Program-made: the position numbers and the translations under genes | The notes under the pieces: model-generated | Told to the model about the DNA's origin: nothing | Seen by the model: the letters and a program-made list of their open reading frames with translations, nothing else | Databases searched by the model: none | Assembly: GCA_963728935.1 (NCBI GenBank) | Contig: CAVSMC010000001.1 | Span: forward strand, 2,728,001-2,792,000 | DNA from: CAVSMC01 sp963728935 | GTDB taxonomy: Bacteria; Pseudomonadota; Gammaproteobacteria; Burkholderiales; Casimicrobiaceae | Direction: 5' to 3' | Length of the DNA: 64,000 nt | Shown here: positions 26,011-34,946 of the stretch, piece by piece | How the letters are laid out: the number at the start of each line of letters is the position of its first letter | How positions within the stretch are numbered: the stretch's first letter is position 1

Positions 26011-27452
26011 TGTCGTCCCCGATAGACATCGCCGGACTCGACGGCGGACGAGTGAGATTGACCTTGGGTCAACTCCATGCGTTGCGCTCGTGCGTCGAGG
26101 GTCCGCTGTTGCGCGACGGCGATGACGGCTGGGAGCAGGCGGCTCGGGTCTGGAATGCAATGACGGCCCGGGTTCCCGCGCTCATCCTGCAGCCGCTCTC
26201 CGCTCGCGACGTTGCGTCGGCGATCGTATTTGCGCGCCGGCATCGACTGCGGCTCAGCATCAAGGGCGGGGGCCACAATATCGCGGGAACCTCGATGGCC
26301 GAGCAGGCATTGACTCTCGATATGTCCCGCATGCGCGAGGTGACCGTCGAACCGTTTGCGAAGCGCGTGCACGTCGGACCCGGATGTCTGCTGAAAGACG
26401 TCGACCAGGCGACGCAAGCGCACGGACTGGCGACCGTTCTCGGTTTCATTTCCGAGGTCGGCGTGGCGGGTCTTACGCTTGGCGGTGGTCTGGGCTACCT
26501 GACGCGTCGGTTCGGCTGGTCGGTCGACAACCTCGAGGAAGTCGAGATCGTCACCGCGGACGGTGCGATCCGCATCGCCGATCGGAACGCCAACGCGGAG
26601 CTGTTCTGGGCGCTCCGAGGCGGCGGAGGCAACTTCGGCGTCGTCACGCGCTTCACCTTTCGCCTGCATGACGTCGGCCCGACCGTCTACGGCGGCCTCA
26701 TCGCGTGGCCGTTCGACCGAGCCCGCGAGATCCTGCACGCCTATCGAGCGATCACTTCCGAGGCGCCTCGGGAGCTCAGCGTATGGATGAATCTGCTGCG
26801 CGCTCCGCCGGCGCCCTTCGTGCCCCGCGAGTGGCATGGCGAAAGGCTCTGCGCGATGTCCGTCTGCTACAGCGGCGGGCTCGACGGAGTCGATCATGCG
26901 CTCGCACCGCTGCGAGCGCTCGCTGATCCCGTTGTGGATCTGCTGCAGCAACAGCCCTATGTCCGGCTTCAGTCGTACCTCGACACGACCGAACCCAAAG
27001 GCAAGCATTACTACTGGAAGACGGAGTACGCAGCCGAGTTGAGTGATGCGCTGCTGTCGACTTGGCAGGACCTCGCGACGGAGTGTCCCATCCCGGAAGC
27101 GCAGATCGGCATCCTCCACCTCGGAGGAGCACTGAACGAGCGCGAGCTGGACGATGGTGCCGTCGGCAATCGGGATGCTCGCTTCGTGCTCGGCGCAATC
27201 GGCATGTGGCAACCGAATGAGCCCGACGCGGATAGCTTCCGACAGTGGGTTTGCGACGCGTGGAGGCGATTCCGAATCTTCTCCACCGGCGGCAACTACA
27301 TCAACTTCCAGACCTCCGATGAAAGCGAGGAGCGCGTGCGCGCATCGTACGGCGGCAACCTCGCCCGCCTCGTCGAGATCAAGAAGACGTACGACCCCGA
27401 CAACTTCTTCCGCGCCAATCGCAACATCAGCGACGCGCTATCCGTCGATTAG
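26010..27452 (+). CDS. FAD-binding oxidoreductase, berberine-bridge type, monocovalent
   Basis: A 480-residue paralogue of the oxidase at 21261. His89 in SIKGGGHNIAGT can carry FAD, but Val172 (GWSVDNLEE) occupies the place of the second attachment Cys. GVAGLTLGGGLGYLTRRFG and the BBE domain (YINFQTSDESEERVRASYG, YDPDNFFRANRNI) are complete. The ATG shares its A with the hydrolase TGA, so the pair is translationally coupled. The substrate is unknown. Confidence 0.87.
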   Translation: MSSPIDIAGLDGGRVRLTLGQLHALRSCVEGPLLRDGDDGWEQAARVWNAMTARVPALILQPLSARDVASAIVFARRHRLRLSIKGGGHNIAGTSMAEQALTLDMSRMREVTVEPFAKRVHVGPGCLLKDVDQATQAHGLATVLGFISEVGVAGLTLGGGLGYLTRRFGWSVDNLEEVEIVTADGAIRIADRNANAELFWALRGGGGNFGVVTRFTFRLHDVGPTVYGGLIAWPFDRAREILHAYRAITSEAPRELSVWMNLLRAPPAPFVPREWHGERLCAMSVCYSGGLDGVDHALAPLRALADPVVDLLQQQPYVRLQSYLDTTEPKGKHYYWKTEYAAELSDALLSTWQDLATECPIPEAQIGILHLGGALNERELDDGAVGNRDARFVLGAIGMWQPNEPDADSFRQWVCDAWRRFRIFSTGGNYINFQTSDESEERVRASYGGNLARLVEIKKTYDPDNFFRANRNISDALSVD

Positions 27453-27827
27453 ACAACACGCCGAGTGGCATGGGTGTCCGACGTCCCAGCGTACGTTGCG
27501 ACGAGATCAGAGCGCGTATCGATCTGCTGCCGATCAACGCAGCCCATCGCACCGCTGCGCAATGGCAGTGCGCGCGGGCCGAACGCTTCGTTGACCGGGT
27601 CATTCGCGTCACGGCGCTCTTCCGTGCGGGTCGCTCGTGCGAAATCGAGTTGCAGCACGCGGGCGAACAGAGCCCACGCAAGGCACGCTTCTCTTCCTCG
27701 TGGACATCAAGGCTTGCAAGGGTAGCGATTCGGACGACGATTGGCGGCAAGCGCGATTCATGACGACGTGAATGCAGGCGGCAAGCTTCAAAGCTCGCCG
27801 CCCGCGATTCGCGGTTGCGCCTCGCGC
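27453..27827. other. Intergenic stretch without a recognised gene
   Basis: 375 bases between the FAD oxidase gene and the converging kinase gene. Several overlapping frames of 60-97 codons are open on both strands, but none has a ribosome site or family resemblance. No terminator hairpin with a T-run was found. Confidence 0.5.
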
Positions 27828-29150
27828 CTACGCCGACACCGGCAGCGCAACGCGCGCGATCGTTCCTCCGCCGTCGCGCGGCAACAGATCGAAACTGCCT
27901 GCGTGCATGCGCGCGATGCGATCGACGATCGCAAGGCCCAGGCCGGCGCCGGCGACGCCCGCCGCGTTGGTTCGCGCGAACGAAGCACGCGTGAACGGTT
28001 GCTTCAGCCGCTCGACGTCGGCCGGCGGAATCCCCGGTCCGCGATCGGCGACGTCGACGACGAACCGATTGCCCTCGGTATATGTGGTCACGTCGACCGG
28101 CGGCGCGCCGTACGCAAGCGCGTTGTCGATCAAGTTCGCGACGAGACGCGCAAACGCCGTCGGCTTCAACGGGATTTCGCCGGCGGCCTTGGCGACGAAA
28201 CGCACGTCGCGGCCGGCCTTCGCGTAGCGGTCGACGCATTGCGCGATCAACGCGTTCGGGTCGCGTCGCTCGCGCGCCGCTTCGTGGTCGCTGCGGGCGA
28301 AATCGAGGAATTGGCCGATGATGCGGTCCATCTCCTCGATATCGGTGACCATGCCGGCGCGAGTCGCCTCGTCCTGATCCCGCATTTCAACACCCAGCCG
28401 CAAGCGCGCGAGCGGCGTGCGCAGGTCGTGCGACACGCCGGCGAGCAGCAACGCGCGATCCTGCTCGAGCTGGTGCAGGTTCGCCGTCATTCGATTGAAG
28501 CCGCGATTGAGGTTCGCGATCTCGGACGGACCGCTCTCGGGCAGCGGCTGCGGCTTCTCGCCGCGGCCGACGCGCTCGGCGGCGGCGGAAAGCTCGCGCA
28601 GCGGCCGCGCGAGATAACGCGCGAAAACGAACGCCGCGAGAATCAGCACCGCGGCGAGCGAGACGCTCCATACGATCGCGCGCATCGGCACGTCGTCGGC
28701 CGCGGGTCGCGGCGCGAACGGGACGCCGATCCAGTAACCGGCACCTTGCGCTTCGACGCGCACGAGCACGACGCCTCGGCCCGGAAAGAAGCGCAGCTCG
28801 GTGCCCTCTCCGAGGCGTTCACGCAATCGCTGCTCGAAGTCCTGCAACCGGGGCGGCAGCGGAAATCCCGCGCCGAACACGCGTCGCTCGCTCTCGGGCA
28901 CGATCCGAACGCCGTATTCGTGCGCGATCCGTCCGATCGCTTCGCGCCGCTCGCTGGGATCGGCGCTCTCCAGCGCAGCGCGCACCGCCTGCAGCTGAAC
29001 GATGCGAGTCTCGTCGAACTGACGCGCAAGCAGCGCCGCGCGGTCCTGATGAAAGAAGACGATCGTCGCCGCGAGCCACAGCAGCACTCCGGCGAGCAGC
29101 AGCAGCACGAGGCGCGCGAACAGCGAGCGCGGCCATAGCCGGACCGTCAT
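27828..29150 (-). CDS. Sensor histidine kinase, EnvZ type
   Basis: A 440-residue inner-membrane kinase. TM1 is at about 12-33 and TM2 at about 158-178, enclosing a periplasmic sensor of about 120 residues. A HAMP linker follows (ARYLARPLRELSAAAERVGRGE). The phosphorylated His is His241 in GVSHDLRTPLARLRL, and the ATPase domain has NLIDNALAYG, ADRGPGIPP and GAGLGLAIVDRI. The ATG overlaps the response-regulator stop by four bases. The signal is unknown. Confidence 0.93.
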   Translation of the reverse strand: MTVRLWPRSLFARLVLLLLAGVLLWLAATIVFFHQDRAALLARQFDETRIVQLQAVRAALESADPSERREAIGRIAHEYGVRIVPESERRVFGAGFPLPPRLQDFEQRLRERLGEGTELRFFPGRGVVLVRVEAQGAGYWIGVPFAPRPAADDVPMRAIVWSVSLAAVLILAAFVFARYLARPLRELSAAAERVGRGEKPQPLPESGPSEIANLNRGFNRMTANLHQLEQDRALLLAGVSHDLRTPLARLRLGVEMRDQDEATRAGMVTDIEEMDRIIGQFLDFARSDHEAARERRDPNALIAQCVDRYAKAGRDVRFVAKAAGEIPLKPTAFARLVANLIDNALAYGAPPVDVTTYTEGNRFVVDVADRGPGIPPADVERLKQPFTRASFARTNAAGVAGAGLGLAIVDRIARMHAGSFDLLPRDGGGTIARVALPVSA

Positions 29151-29890
29151 TGCGCGTCGCCGCCGGCGGAAGTCTCGTCGCCGGGTACGAATACGTAGCC
29201 GAAGCCCCAGACCGTCTGGATGTAGCGCGGATTGGCCGGGTCGGGCTCGATCAACTTGCGCAGCCGCGACACCTGCACGTCGATCGCGCGGTCGAACACG
29301 TCGTGGTCGCGGCCGCGCGCGAGCAGCATCAGTTTCTCGCGTGCGAGCGGCTGGCGCGGATGCTGGACGAACACCTTCACCAGCGAGAACTCGCCCGTGG
29401 TGAGGTGGATCGTCTGCTCGCCGTCGGAGAGCGTGCGCGCGGCGAGATCGAGCGTGAAGCGTCCGAAGGCGACCTCGCCCTCGGCCACCGGGGCGCCCGC
29501 AGGGTGCTCGGTTCGACGGCGAAGCACGGCGTTGATGCGCGCGACGAGCTCGCGCGGGTTGAACGGCTTCGGAAGGTAATCGTCGGCGCCCATTTCGAGC
29601 CCGACGATGCGATCGACGTCCTCGCCCTTCGCCGTCAGCATGATGATCGGCACGCCCTCGCCCGCACCGCGCAGGCGACGGCAGACCGACAGTCCGTCCT
29701 CGCCCGGCATCATGAGGTCGAGCACGAGCAGGTGCGGAGGATCGCGCTGCAGCTTCTTGTCGAGATCGCGCGCGTCCGGCAGCGTAGCGACCTGGAAGCC
29801 CTGTTCGCCGAGGTAGCGCGATAGCAGGTCGCGCAGGCGCACGTCGTCGTCGACGACAAGGACCTTCGGTGGCGTGCTTTTCGCGCTCAT
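29147..29890 (-). CDS. Response regulator, OmpR family
   Basis: A 247-residue regulator. The receiver domain has the acidic triad VVDDD near 13-16, phospho-acceptor Asp58 in LLVLDLMMPGEDG and the conserved Lys in DDYLPKPFNPREL. A winged-helix DNA-binding domain follows (TTGEFSLVKVFVQHPRQPLAREKLM, ending VWGFGYVF). The start at 29890 removes an unsupported upstream extension. A CpxR-like direct repeat lies 46 bases upstream, in the gap shared with a Spy/CpxP-like gene. Confidence 0.94.
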   Translation of the reverse strand: MSAKSTPPKVLVVDDDVRLRDLLSRYLGEQGFQVATLPDARDLDKKLQRDPPHLLVLDLMMPGEDGLSVCRRLRGAGEGVPIIMLTAKGEDVDRIVGLEMGADDYLPKPFNPRELVARINAVLRRRTEHPAGAPVAEGEVAFGRFTLDLAARTLSDGEQTIHLTTGEFSLVKVFVQHPRQPLAREKLMLLARGRDHDVFDRAIDVQVSRLRKLIEPDPANPRYIQTVWGFGYVFVPGDETSAGGDAQ

Positions 29891-29935
29891 GCGGCCATTA
29901 GACGACGGCCACGAACGAACCTCGCGCCGTCGGAT

Positions 29936-29950
29936 GTAAGCAATTGTAAC
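29936..29950. promoter_or_regulatory. CpxR-like direct repeat (GTAA-N6-GTAA)
   Basis: GTAAG-CAATT-GTAAC has the ten-base periodicity of the CpxR box GTAAA-N5-GTAAA. It lies in the 232-bp divergent gap, close to the response-regulator start and 173 bases before the Spy/CpxP-like gene. Confidence 0.45.
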
Positions 29951-30122
29951 TTCCGCAGCCTGCGGCAATCTTCGGTTGCAATCGCCTTGGGTGAGCGAGG
30001 AACGCGGTGCCACAATGACGTCCTAAGCCGATGGAAGCCGCGTCGATCGCGCGGCGCCAAAGCGGATCGTTCAACCGGCCTCGTCGCGTCGTGCGTGCGG
30101 TGGCCAACGGAAAGGAAGCAAC

Positions 30123-30656
30123 ATGGCAGAAGGAACGAAAGCAAATGTCACGCGCTCGCGTCCGTGGATCGTCGTAGCGGCCGCGGCGCTAGCGCTGACG
30201 CTCGGCGGCTCGGCGATGGCGCAACCCGGTCCGATGGGCCATCACGGGCCCGGCATGGACGGGCCGGAGATGTTGTCGGGCTTGATCGCGCACGCGAAGG
30301 ACCAGCTCAACCTCAACACGTCGCAACAAACGCAGTTCGACGCCGCCGTTGTGCAGAGCAAGGCCGCGTTCCAGGCCGGTCGCAACAACATGCAACGCGT
30401 GAGGGACGCGCTCGCAGCCGAGCTCGCGAAACCCGAACCGGATCTCGCGGCGGTCGCCGCGGTGGCCGACGACGCACGCGCTCAGAGCCAGGCGCTGCAC
30501 CGGCAGGTTCGCGACCAATGGCTCGCGCTGTACAACACGTTCTCGCCGGATCAAAAGGCGGTCGTCAAACAGATGATCCAGAACCGCATGGCGCGCGCCG
30601 AGAAGTTCCGCGAGAAGATACGCGAGCACATGCTCCAGCGGCAAAGCAACGGCTGA
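30123..30656 (+). CDS. Periplasmic Spy/CpxP-like (LTxxQ-type) protein
   Basis: The 177-residue protein has an N-terminal signal segment (WIVVAAAALALTLGGSAMAQ). The mature part begins with a Met/His/Gly-rich stretch (GPMGHHGPGMDGPEM) that could bind metal. Long helices follow with two degenerate LTxxQ-type motifs, LNTSQQTQF and FSPDQKAVV. Relatives are envelope-stress chaperones or metal sensors controlled by CpxR or BaeR. It is divergent from an OmpR/EnvZ-type pair, which supports regulation by that system. Confidence 0.75.
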   Translation: MAEGTKANVTRSRPWIVVAAAALALTLGGSAMAQPGPMGHHGPGMDGPEMLSGLIAHAKDQLNLNTSQQTQFDAAVVQSKAAFQAGRNNMQRVRDALAAELAKPEPDLAAVAAVADDARAQSQALHRQVRDQWLALYNTFSPDQKAVVKQMIQNRMARAEKFREKIREHMLQRQSNG

Positions 30657-30672
30657 CCGTTACCGAAGCGCA

Positions 30673-30708
30673 GCGAGCGGCGCGCCGCGAGCGCGCCGTT
30701 CGCTTTTT
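30673..30708 (+). terminator. Rho-independent terminator after the Spy-like gene
   Basis: GCGAGCGGCGCG pairs with CGCGCCGTTCGC with one G-T pair around a six-base loop, followed by TTTTT. Confidence 0.75.
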
Positions 30709-30739
30709 AGAGTGAAGCGCTGCGATCGACACCGCTCGG

Positions 30740-31600
30740 TCAATCGGGACGCTTCGCCGTCGAGCGGCGCGCTGTCGCTTGTCCGTTGTCGGACGACGTT
30801 TCGGTGCGCGTTTGTGGCGGCACGCAAACGCGATCGTCAGGTGTCGCTTCACGCCAGACGTAACCCACCAGACACGTGTCCGGGCCGTAGGCGCCGCCGG
30901 CGGGGTTTCGGCGAGCGGCCGCTTGTGCGTTGTCTCGCGCCGCTTGCGCACGCGTTTCGGACGTCACGCAGACGCGATCATTCGGCACCGCCTCGCGCCA
31001 CACGAAGCCCGGCGCGCACCCATCGGAGCGGCCCGTGTCGGCTGTCGCCCGGTCCCGTATTCCGAACCAGGCATAACCGGCGACCGCGCTTGCAACGAGG
31101 ACAGCGGCCGCAATCGTCACGGCGTGCCGCGTTCGACGAGCGGTATTGCGCGGATCGAGCGCGTGGATCAGCCGTTCGATGTCGGAGTCCCAATCGTCGT
31201 CGCGCAGCTTGAGCGCGTTCGTTCGCGCGATCGGCCGAAGGCTCTCGGGCAATTCGGCCTCCTTCGGCATCTTCGTTTCATCGACAAGCAGCGGGACGAT
31301 GCGGCAACTGCGTTGCAGCGCCTCCTCGAGCTCGACGCGATTCCAATCGGCCGGATCGTCCAGACGGCGTCGTCCGTCGTCATCCTTTGCCGCAGCCCAC
31401 GTCGGTCCGATCAGCGCGATGACGACGGTGTCGTGCGTCAACTCGGCCTTGATGGCCTTGGTCCAATCCTCTCCGGCGCCGATGCTGTTCTTGTCACGAA
31501 AGATCGCGGCTTCGCCGAAGCGTCGCGCCAGCGCCTCACGGAGCCTTCCGGCGACCATCTGCGTGTCGCTGCGGCGGTAGCTGATGAATACGATCGGCAT
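30740..31600 (-). CDS. TIR-domain protein with a transmembrane anchor and C-terminal repeats
   Basis: 286 residues, started at MPIVFISYRRSD because the TIR fold begins there. The TIR domain covers about 1-148, with IFRDKNSIGAGEDW and, in helix C, DWNRVELEEAL, where Glu90 matches the catalytic Glu of NAD-cleaving TIRs. A single membrane helix follows at 160-178. Outside it are two copies of a Cys-bounded repeat (195-230 and 243-279) sharing GFVWREAxPxDRVCV. NAD hydrolysis or immune signalling is inference. It lies 113 bases downstream of the hybrid kinase gene on the same strand. Confidence 0.8.
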   Translation of the reverse strand: MPIVFISYRRSDTQMVAGRLREALARRFGEAAIFRDKNSIGAGEDWTKAIKAELTHDTVVIALIGPTWAAAKDDDGRRRLDDPADWNRVELEEALQRSCRIVPLLVDETKMPKEAELPESLRPIARTNALKLRDDDWDSDIERLIHALDPRNTARRTRHAVTIAAAVLVASAVAGYAWFGIRDRATADTGRSDGCAPGFVWREAVPNDRVCVTSETRAQAARDNAQAAARRNPAGGAYGPDTCLVGYVWREATPDDRVCVPPQTRTETSSDNGQATARRSTAKRPD

Positions 31601-31712
31601 CTCTGCTGCCAACTGGAACGTGCGGCGGCATAGTGTACGAGACAACGCAACCGCACGCATGCGGGTCCACGCCGGCGCTGCGGGCCGCAAGCGCGCTGCG
31701 TGCCGGTTCCGC

Positions 31713-33512
31713 TCAAGCGCAGCGGGCCGTATCGCGCTCGAGCGCGCGCTCGGCCGCGCGGCGCAGCGTGACGGCGACGACCGGCTTCGCGAGCAACGTC
31801 ACGCCCGCTGCCGCGACCTCGGAGCGCGCAGCCTCGCTGGTGTCACCCGAGGCGATCAGCGCGGCGACGTCGATGCCGAAATGACTTCGTAGCGACGCGA
31901 TCGCGCCGATGCCGGACTTGCCGCCGGCAAGGCGCAGGTCGGCGACGATCAAATCCGGCGGGCGGCCTCGAGCGCCGAGCGCCGCGATCGCGCTCGCAGC
32001 GTCCGCGGCACCGGTCACGCGCGCGCCCCACGCGCTGAACAGCGCGCTCATCGCGGCGACGACGGCAGGGTCGTCGTCGACGACGACTACATGCCGGGCA
32101 TCGAAGCGCGCGTCGGCGATCGCGGCGGCTGCGACGTTCGTGCTGTCGGTTCGTGCGCGGCGCGCAGCGCTCGGCGGCAGAGTGATCGAAAAGCGCGATC
32201 CGCGTCCGGGCACCGACGCGAGCTCGAGCGGATGGTCGAGCAATCGCGCGAGACGTCGAACGATCGCCAGTCCGAGCCCCATGCCGCGCGAGCGCGCGTC
32301 GCTTCGTGCGTTGCGTCCGAGCTGCACGAACTCCTCGAAAACACGGTCACGGTCCGTCGCGGCGATGCCGACGCCGGAGTCGACGACGTCGATGCGCAAG
32401 CCGCCCGCGCGCCGTCGCACGCCGACGACCACGCCGCCTGCATCGGTGTAGCGCAAAGCGTTGGCGATCAGATTGCGCAGGATGCGCTCGAGCAGGACCG
32501 GATCGGTATGCGCGGCGAGACGCGTTGGCACGACGTGCAATGCAAGCGCTCGCATCGACGCAAGCGGCGCGAAGTCCGCGTGCAGACGCTCGAACAGCGA
32601 CGCGAGCGGGACCGCGCAGCGCTCGGGCGTCAACGCGCCCGCGTCGAGCCGCGACAGGTCGAGCAACTGAGCGAATAGCGCCTCGAGCGCCTCGACCGAC
32701 GCGTTGAGGCTTCCGACGAGCGGCTGCACGTCGGGGTCTCGCGTGCGGGTCGTCAGCGCCGCGGCGAACAAGCCGAGCGCATGCAGCGGCTGCCGCAAGT
32801 CGTGACTGGCCGCGGCGAGAAACTGGCTCTTCGCGCGGTTCGCGGCCTCGGCGGCGCCGCGCGCCGTCTCGGCTTCGCGCGTGCGCGCCGTGAGCTCGCC
32901 GATCAGGTCGACGTTCTCGTAACGGATCGCAAGCGATGCCATCAGCACGTCGTTCAAGTGATGGCCGAACGCCAGCACGAACGCGAGCACGACGATCATG
33001 ACGATCGCGGTGAACAGATGAACGCTGTCGCCCTCGAGCGCGATGCGAACGATCAGCGGCACGAGCGCAGGCAGCACGAACCCGTAGAACGATGCCTTGT
33101 AGACCGCGGTCATATTGAGACCGGCGAGCGCGACGCCGAACAGGCACACGATCACCAGCGCTTGTTGCGCCGGTCCAGCGGGGAAGAACGCGACGCCGGC
33201 GACGCCCCATAGCGCGCCGGCGACGGTGGAGCCGATCGACCAGCGCATTCCCCAGCGCGAAGCAGCGCTGATGTCCGGACGCGCGCGCGTGTACGCGCGC
33301 GCGAGAAGGCCGCGCCACGCCTGGTTCGCGACGATCGCGCCGATCCACGCCGCCATCGAGAGCGCTTCGACTTCACCCCACAGCACAAGGCACAGCAACG
33401 CGGCGCCGAACGCCATCGACAGCGTCGTACGCAGCCACTGCCCATAAAGCGTGTCAACAAGGTCGGCCCGCGCCCGCGCGACGAGGGCAGCGGCCGGTGC
33501 GGACGATTCCAT
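31713..33512 (-). CDS. Hybrid sensor histidine kinase with receiver domain
   Basis: A 599-residue membrane protein. Six or seven hydrophobic segments fill residues 25-195, followed by a short coiled coil (ELTARTREAETARGAAEAAN). The phospho-His is His237 in AAASHDLRQPLHALGLF, and the ATPase core has NLIANALRYTDAGG, DSGVGI and GMGLGLAIVRRL. The C-terminal receiver (475-595) has VVVVDDD and Asp525 in LIVADLRLAGG. There is no extracytoplasmic sensor domain, so the signal is probably sensed in the membrane or cytoplasm. The NarL-type partner gene is immediately upstream. Confidence 0.92.
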   Translation of the reverse strand: MESSAPAAALVARARADLVDTLYGQWLRTTLSMAFGAALLCLVLWGEVEALSMAAWIGAIVANQAWRGLLARAYTRARPDISAASRWGMRWSIGSTVAGALWGVAGVAFFPAGPAQQALVIVCLFGVALAGLNMTAVYKASFYGFVLPALVPLIVRIALEGDSVHLFTAIVMIVVLAFVLAFGHHLNDVLMASLAIRYENVDLIGELTARTREAETARGAAEAANRAKSQFLAAASHDLRQPLHALGLFAAALTTRTRDPDVQPLVGSLNASVEALEALFAQLLDLSRLDAGALTPERCAVPLASLFERLHADFAPLASMRALALHVVPTRLAAHTDPVLLERILRNLIANALRYTDAGGVVVGVRRRAGGLRIDVVDSGVGIAATDRDRVFEEFVQLGRNARSDARSRGMGLGLAIVRRLARLLDHPLELASVPGRGSRFSITLPPSAARRARTDSTNVAAAAIADARFDARHVVVVDDDPAVVAAMSALFSAWGARVTGAADAASAIAALGARGRPPDLIVADLRLAGGKSGIGAIASLRSHFGIDVAALIASGDTSEAARSEVAAAGVTLLAKPVVAVTLRRAAERALERDTARCA

Positions 33513-33551
33513 CGACGCGTCCCGCGACGAGCGTGCGCCGATCGGGTACCG

Positions 33552-34199
33552 CTAGCGGCGCGCGACCAGCGACTCGACGTTGATGCCGCGGCGCGCGAGC
33601 TCGGCGACCGCCTGCGTGCGCGTGCGCACGTGCAGGGTGCGCAATATCGCGCTCACGTGGACTTTCACCGTTCCCTCGGAGAGCCGCAGATCGCGGCAGA
33701 TCAGCTTGTTCGGCTTACCCTGCACGAGAAGCCGCAGGACGTCCGATTGCCGCGCGGTCAGACCGAGATCGGTCGACGCAATCCGAACGCCGTCGCTTTC
33801 CGGCCCGGCGGTCAGATCGTCAGTGCGATACGTGTCGCCGTCGAACACGCGCTCGAGCGCAGCGAGCAGCGCCTGCGGACTCGCGGTCTTCGCAATGAAG
33901 CCGCGCGCTCCGGCGGCGAGCGCCGCGGCGACCGTCGCTTCGTCGTGCGTCGCGGAGAGCACGACGATCGGAACGCCGGGATAGTCGAGGATGAGATCGG
34001 CTAGGAAGTCGAGACCGCGCGTGCCGGGCAATGCCAGGTCGAGCATCACGAGCGCGACGTCCGGCTCCGAATCGAGGATCGCGACCGCTTCGGCCGCGTC
34101 CATCGCCGAGCGCACCTCGGTGCCAGGGTTGAGCTGCGGGAGCAGCTTCGCCAGCGCATCCAGAACCAGCGGATGGTCATCCACGACGAGGATCTTCAT
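33552..34199 (-). CDS. Response regulator, NarL/FixJ family
   Basis: A 215-residue regulator: receiver with ILVVDDHPLV, Asp54 in VMLDLALPGTRG and the Lys of FIAKTASPQ, then a LuxR-type helix-turn-helix (LTARQSDVLRLLVQGKPNKLICRDLRLSEGTVKVHVSAIL). It lies 39 bases upstream of the hybrid kinase gene and is presumably co-transcribed and phosphorylated by it. Targets are unknown. Confidence 0.93.
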   Translation of the reverse strand: MKILVVDDHPLVLDALAKLLPQLNPGTEVRSAMDAAEAVAILDSEPDVALVMLDLALPGTRGLDFLADLILDYPGVPIVVLSATHDEATVAAALAAGARGFIAKTASPQALLAALERVFDGDTYRTDDLTAGPESDGVRIASTDLGLTARQSDVLRLLVQGKPNKLICRDLRLSEGTVKVHVSAILRTLHVRTRTQAVAELARRGINVESLVARR

Positions 34200-34526
34200 A
34201 CGGCCTCCCTAGCCAATGCGCCGGCGCTGCGTCGATCGCGGCGCGATCGTTGTGAGGCGCAACGCTAGTTCGCGCGAGCGTTGCGCGCACCTGTCAGAAG
34301 CGGCAGGTCTTGGCTGTTCTGCCTAGATCGCGCGGACGATGGCGCAAGCGGGGAGATCTTGGCGTCGAGGGTGTGACACCTCGTCGCCGTTGGATTGCCG
34401 GCCCACTCGATAGCGACTCATGCGTTGACGCCGATCAAGATTGGTTGCAGTGAGTGGAGTACAAGAAGTTGTGTACTCGATGTCGAGGCAACGAGAAATC
34501 AGAGGCAAACGCGTGGAGATTCAGCG
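34200..34526. other. Divergent intergenic region
   Basis: 327 bases between the NarL-type regulator and a conserved small protein transcribed away from it. It should hold both promoters, but no convincing -35/-10 pair or palindrome was identified by eye. Confidence 0.4.
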
Positions 34527-34868
34527 ATGAATGACAGCACACTGTCCGTTTCGACCGGTGACGCGATCGGGCTTCGTAGGCGACAACCCTGCAATGAACC
34601 GCTTCCCGCGACGATCCGATGGGTGGCGAGATTGCCCGTCGAGGTCCGACCCATCGCACTGCTCAGGCGATTTCCCAGGATCGCCAATTCGATCGCTCGA
34701 AGCTGGACGAATACCGCTGACTGCGACAGGCACTTCGAGGACTTGCTGACCGATCGACGTGGCCATCGGCGCGGATTTCCGGTCGATGTACTCGAGGACA
34801 TATTGGCGCTAGACGACTACTATCACGGGCACTATCCGCAATTGCCGTTTGCTGCGATCGCTCCGTGA
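34527..34868 (+). CDS. Conserved betaproteobacterial protein of unknown function
   Basis: A 113-residue cytoplasmic protein; the start has GGAG 9 bases upstream. The core resembles a small protein often seen in Burkholderiales: WVARLPVEVRPIALLRRFPRIANSIARSW, a Cys in TADCDRHFEDLL, and TDRRGHRRGFPVDVLEDILALDDYYH. No function is established. It is mostly helical with no membrane segment. Confidence 0.65.
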   Translation: MNDSTLSVSTGDAIGLRRRQPCNEPLPATIRWVARLPVEVRPIALLRRFPRIANSIARSWTNTADCDRHFEDLLTDRRGHRRGFPVDVLEDILALDDYYHGHYPQLPFAAIAP

Positions 34869-34946
34869 CCTAGATACACCGGCTCATCCATAGCGTGCGC
34901 GCGCCGACGCGCCACGGTCCTCGCGCGAGCAAGCGCTCGCCGTACG

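Noticed and set aside
27449..27763. Overlapping ORFs of 60-97 codons in the gap before the EnvZ-type kinase gene
   Set aside because: No ribosome sites, no recognisable motifs, and equal openness on both strands.
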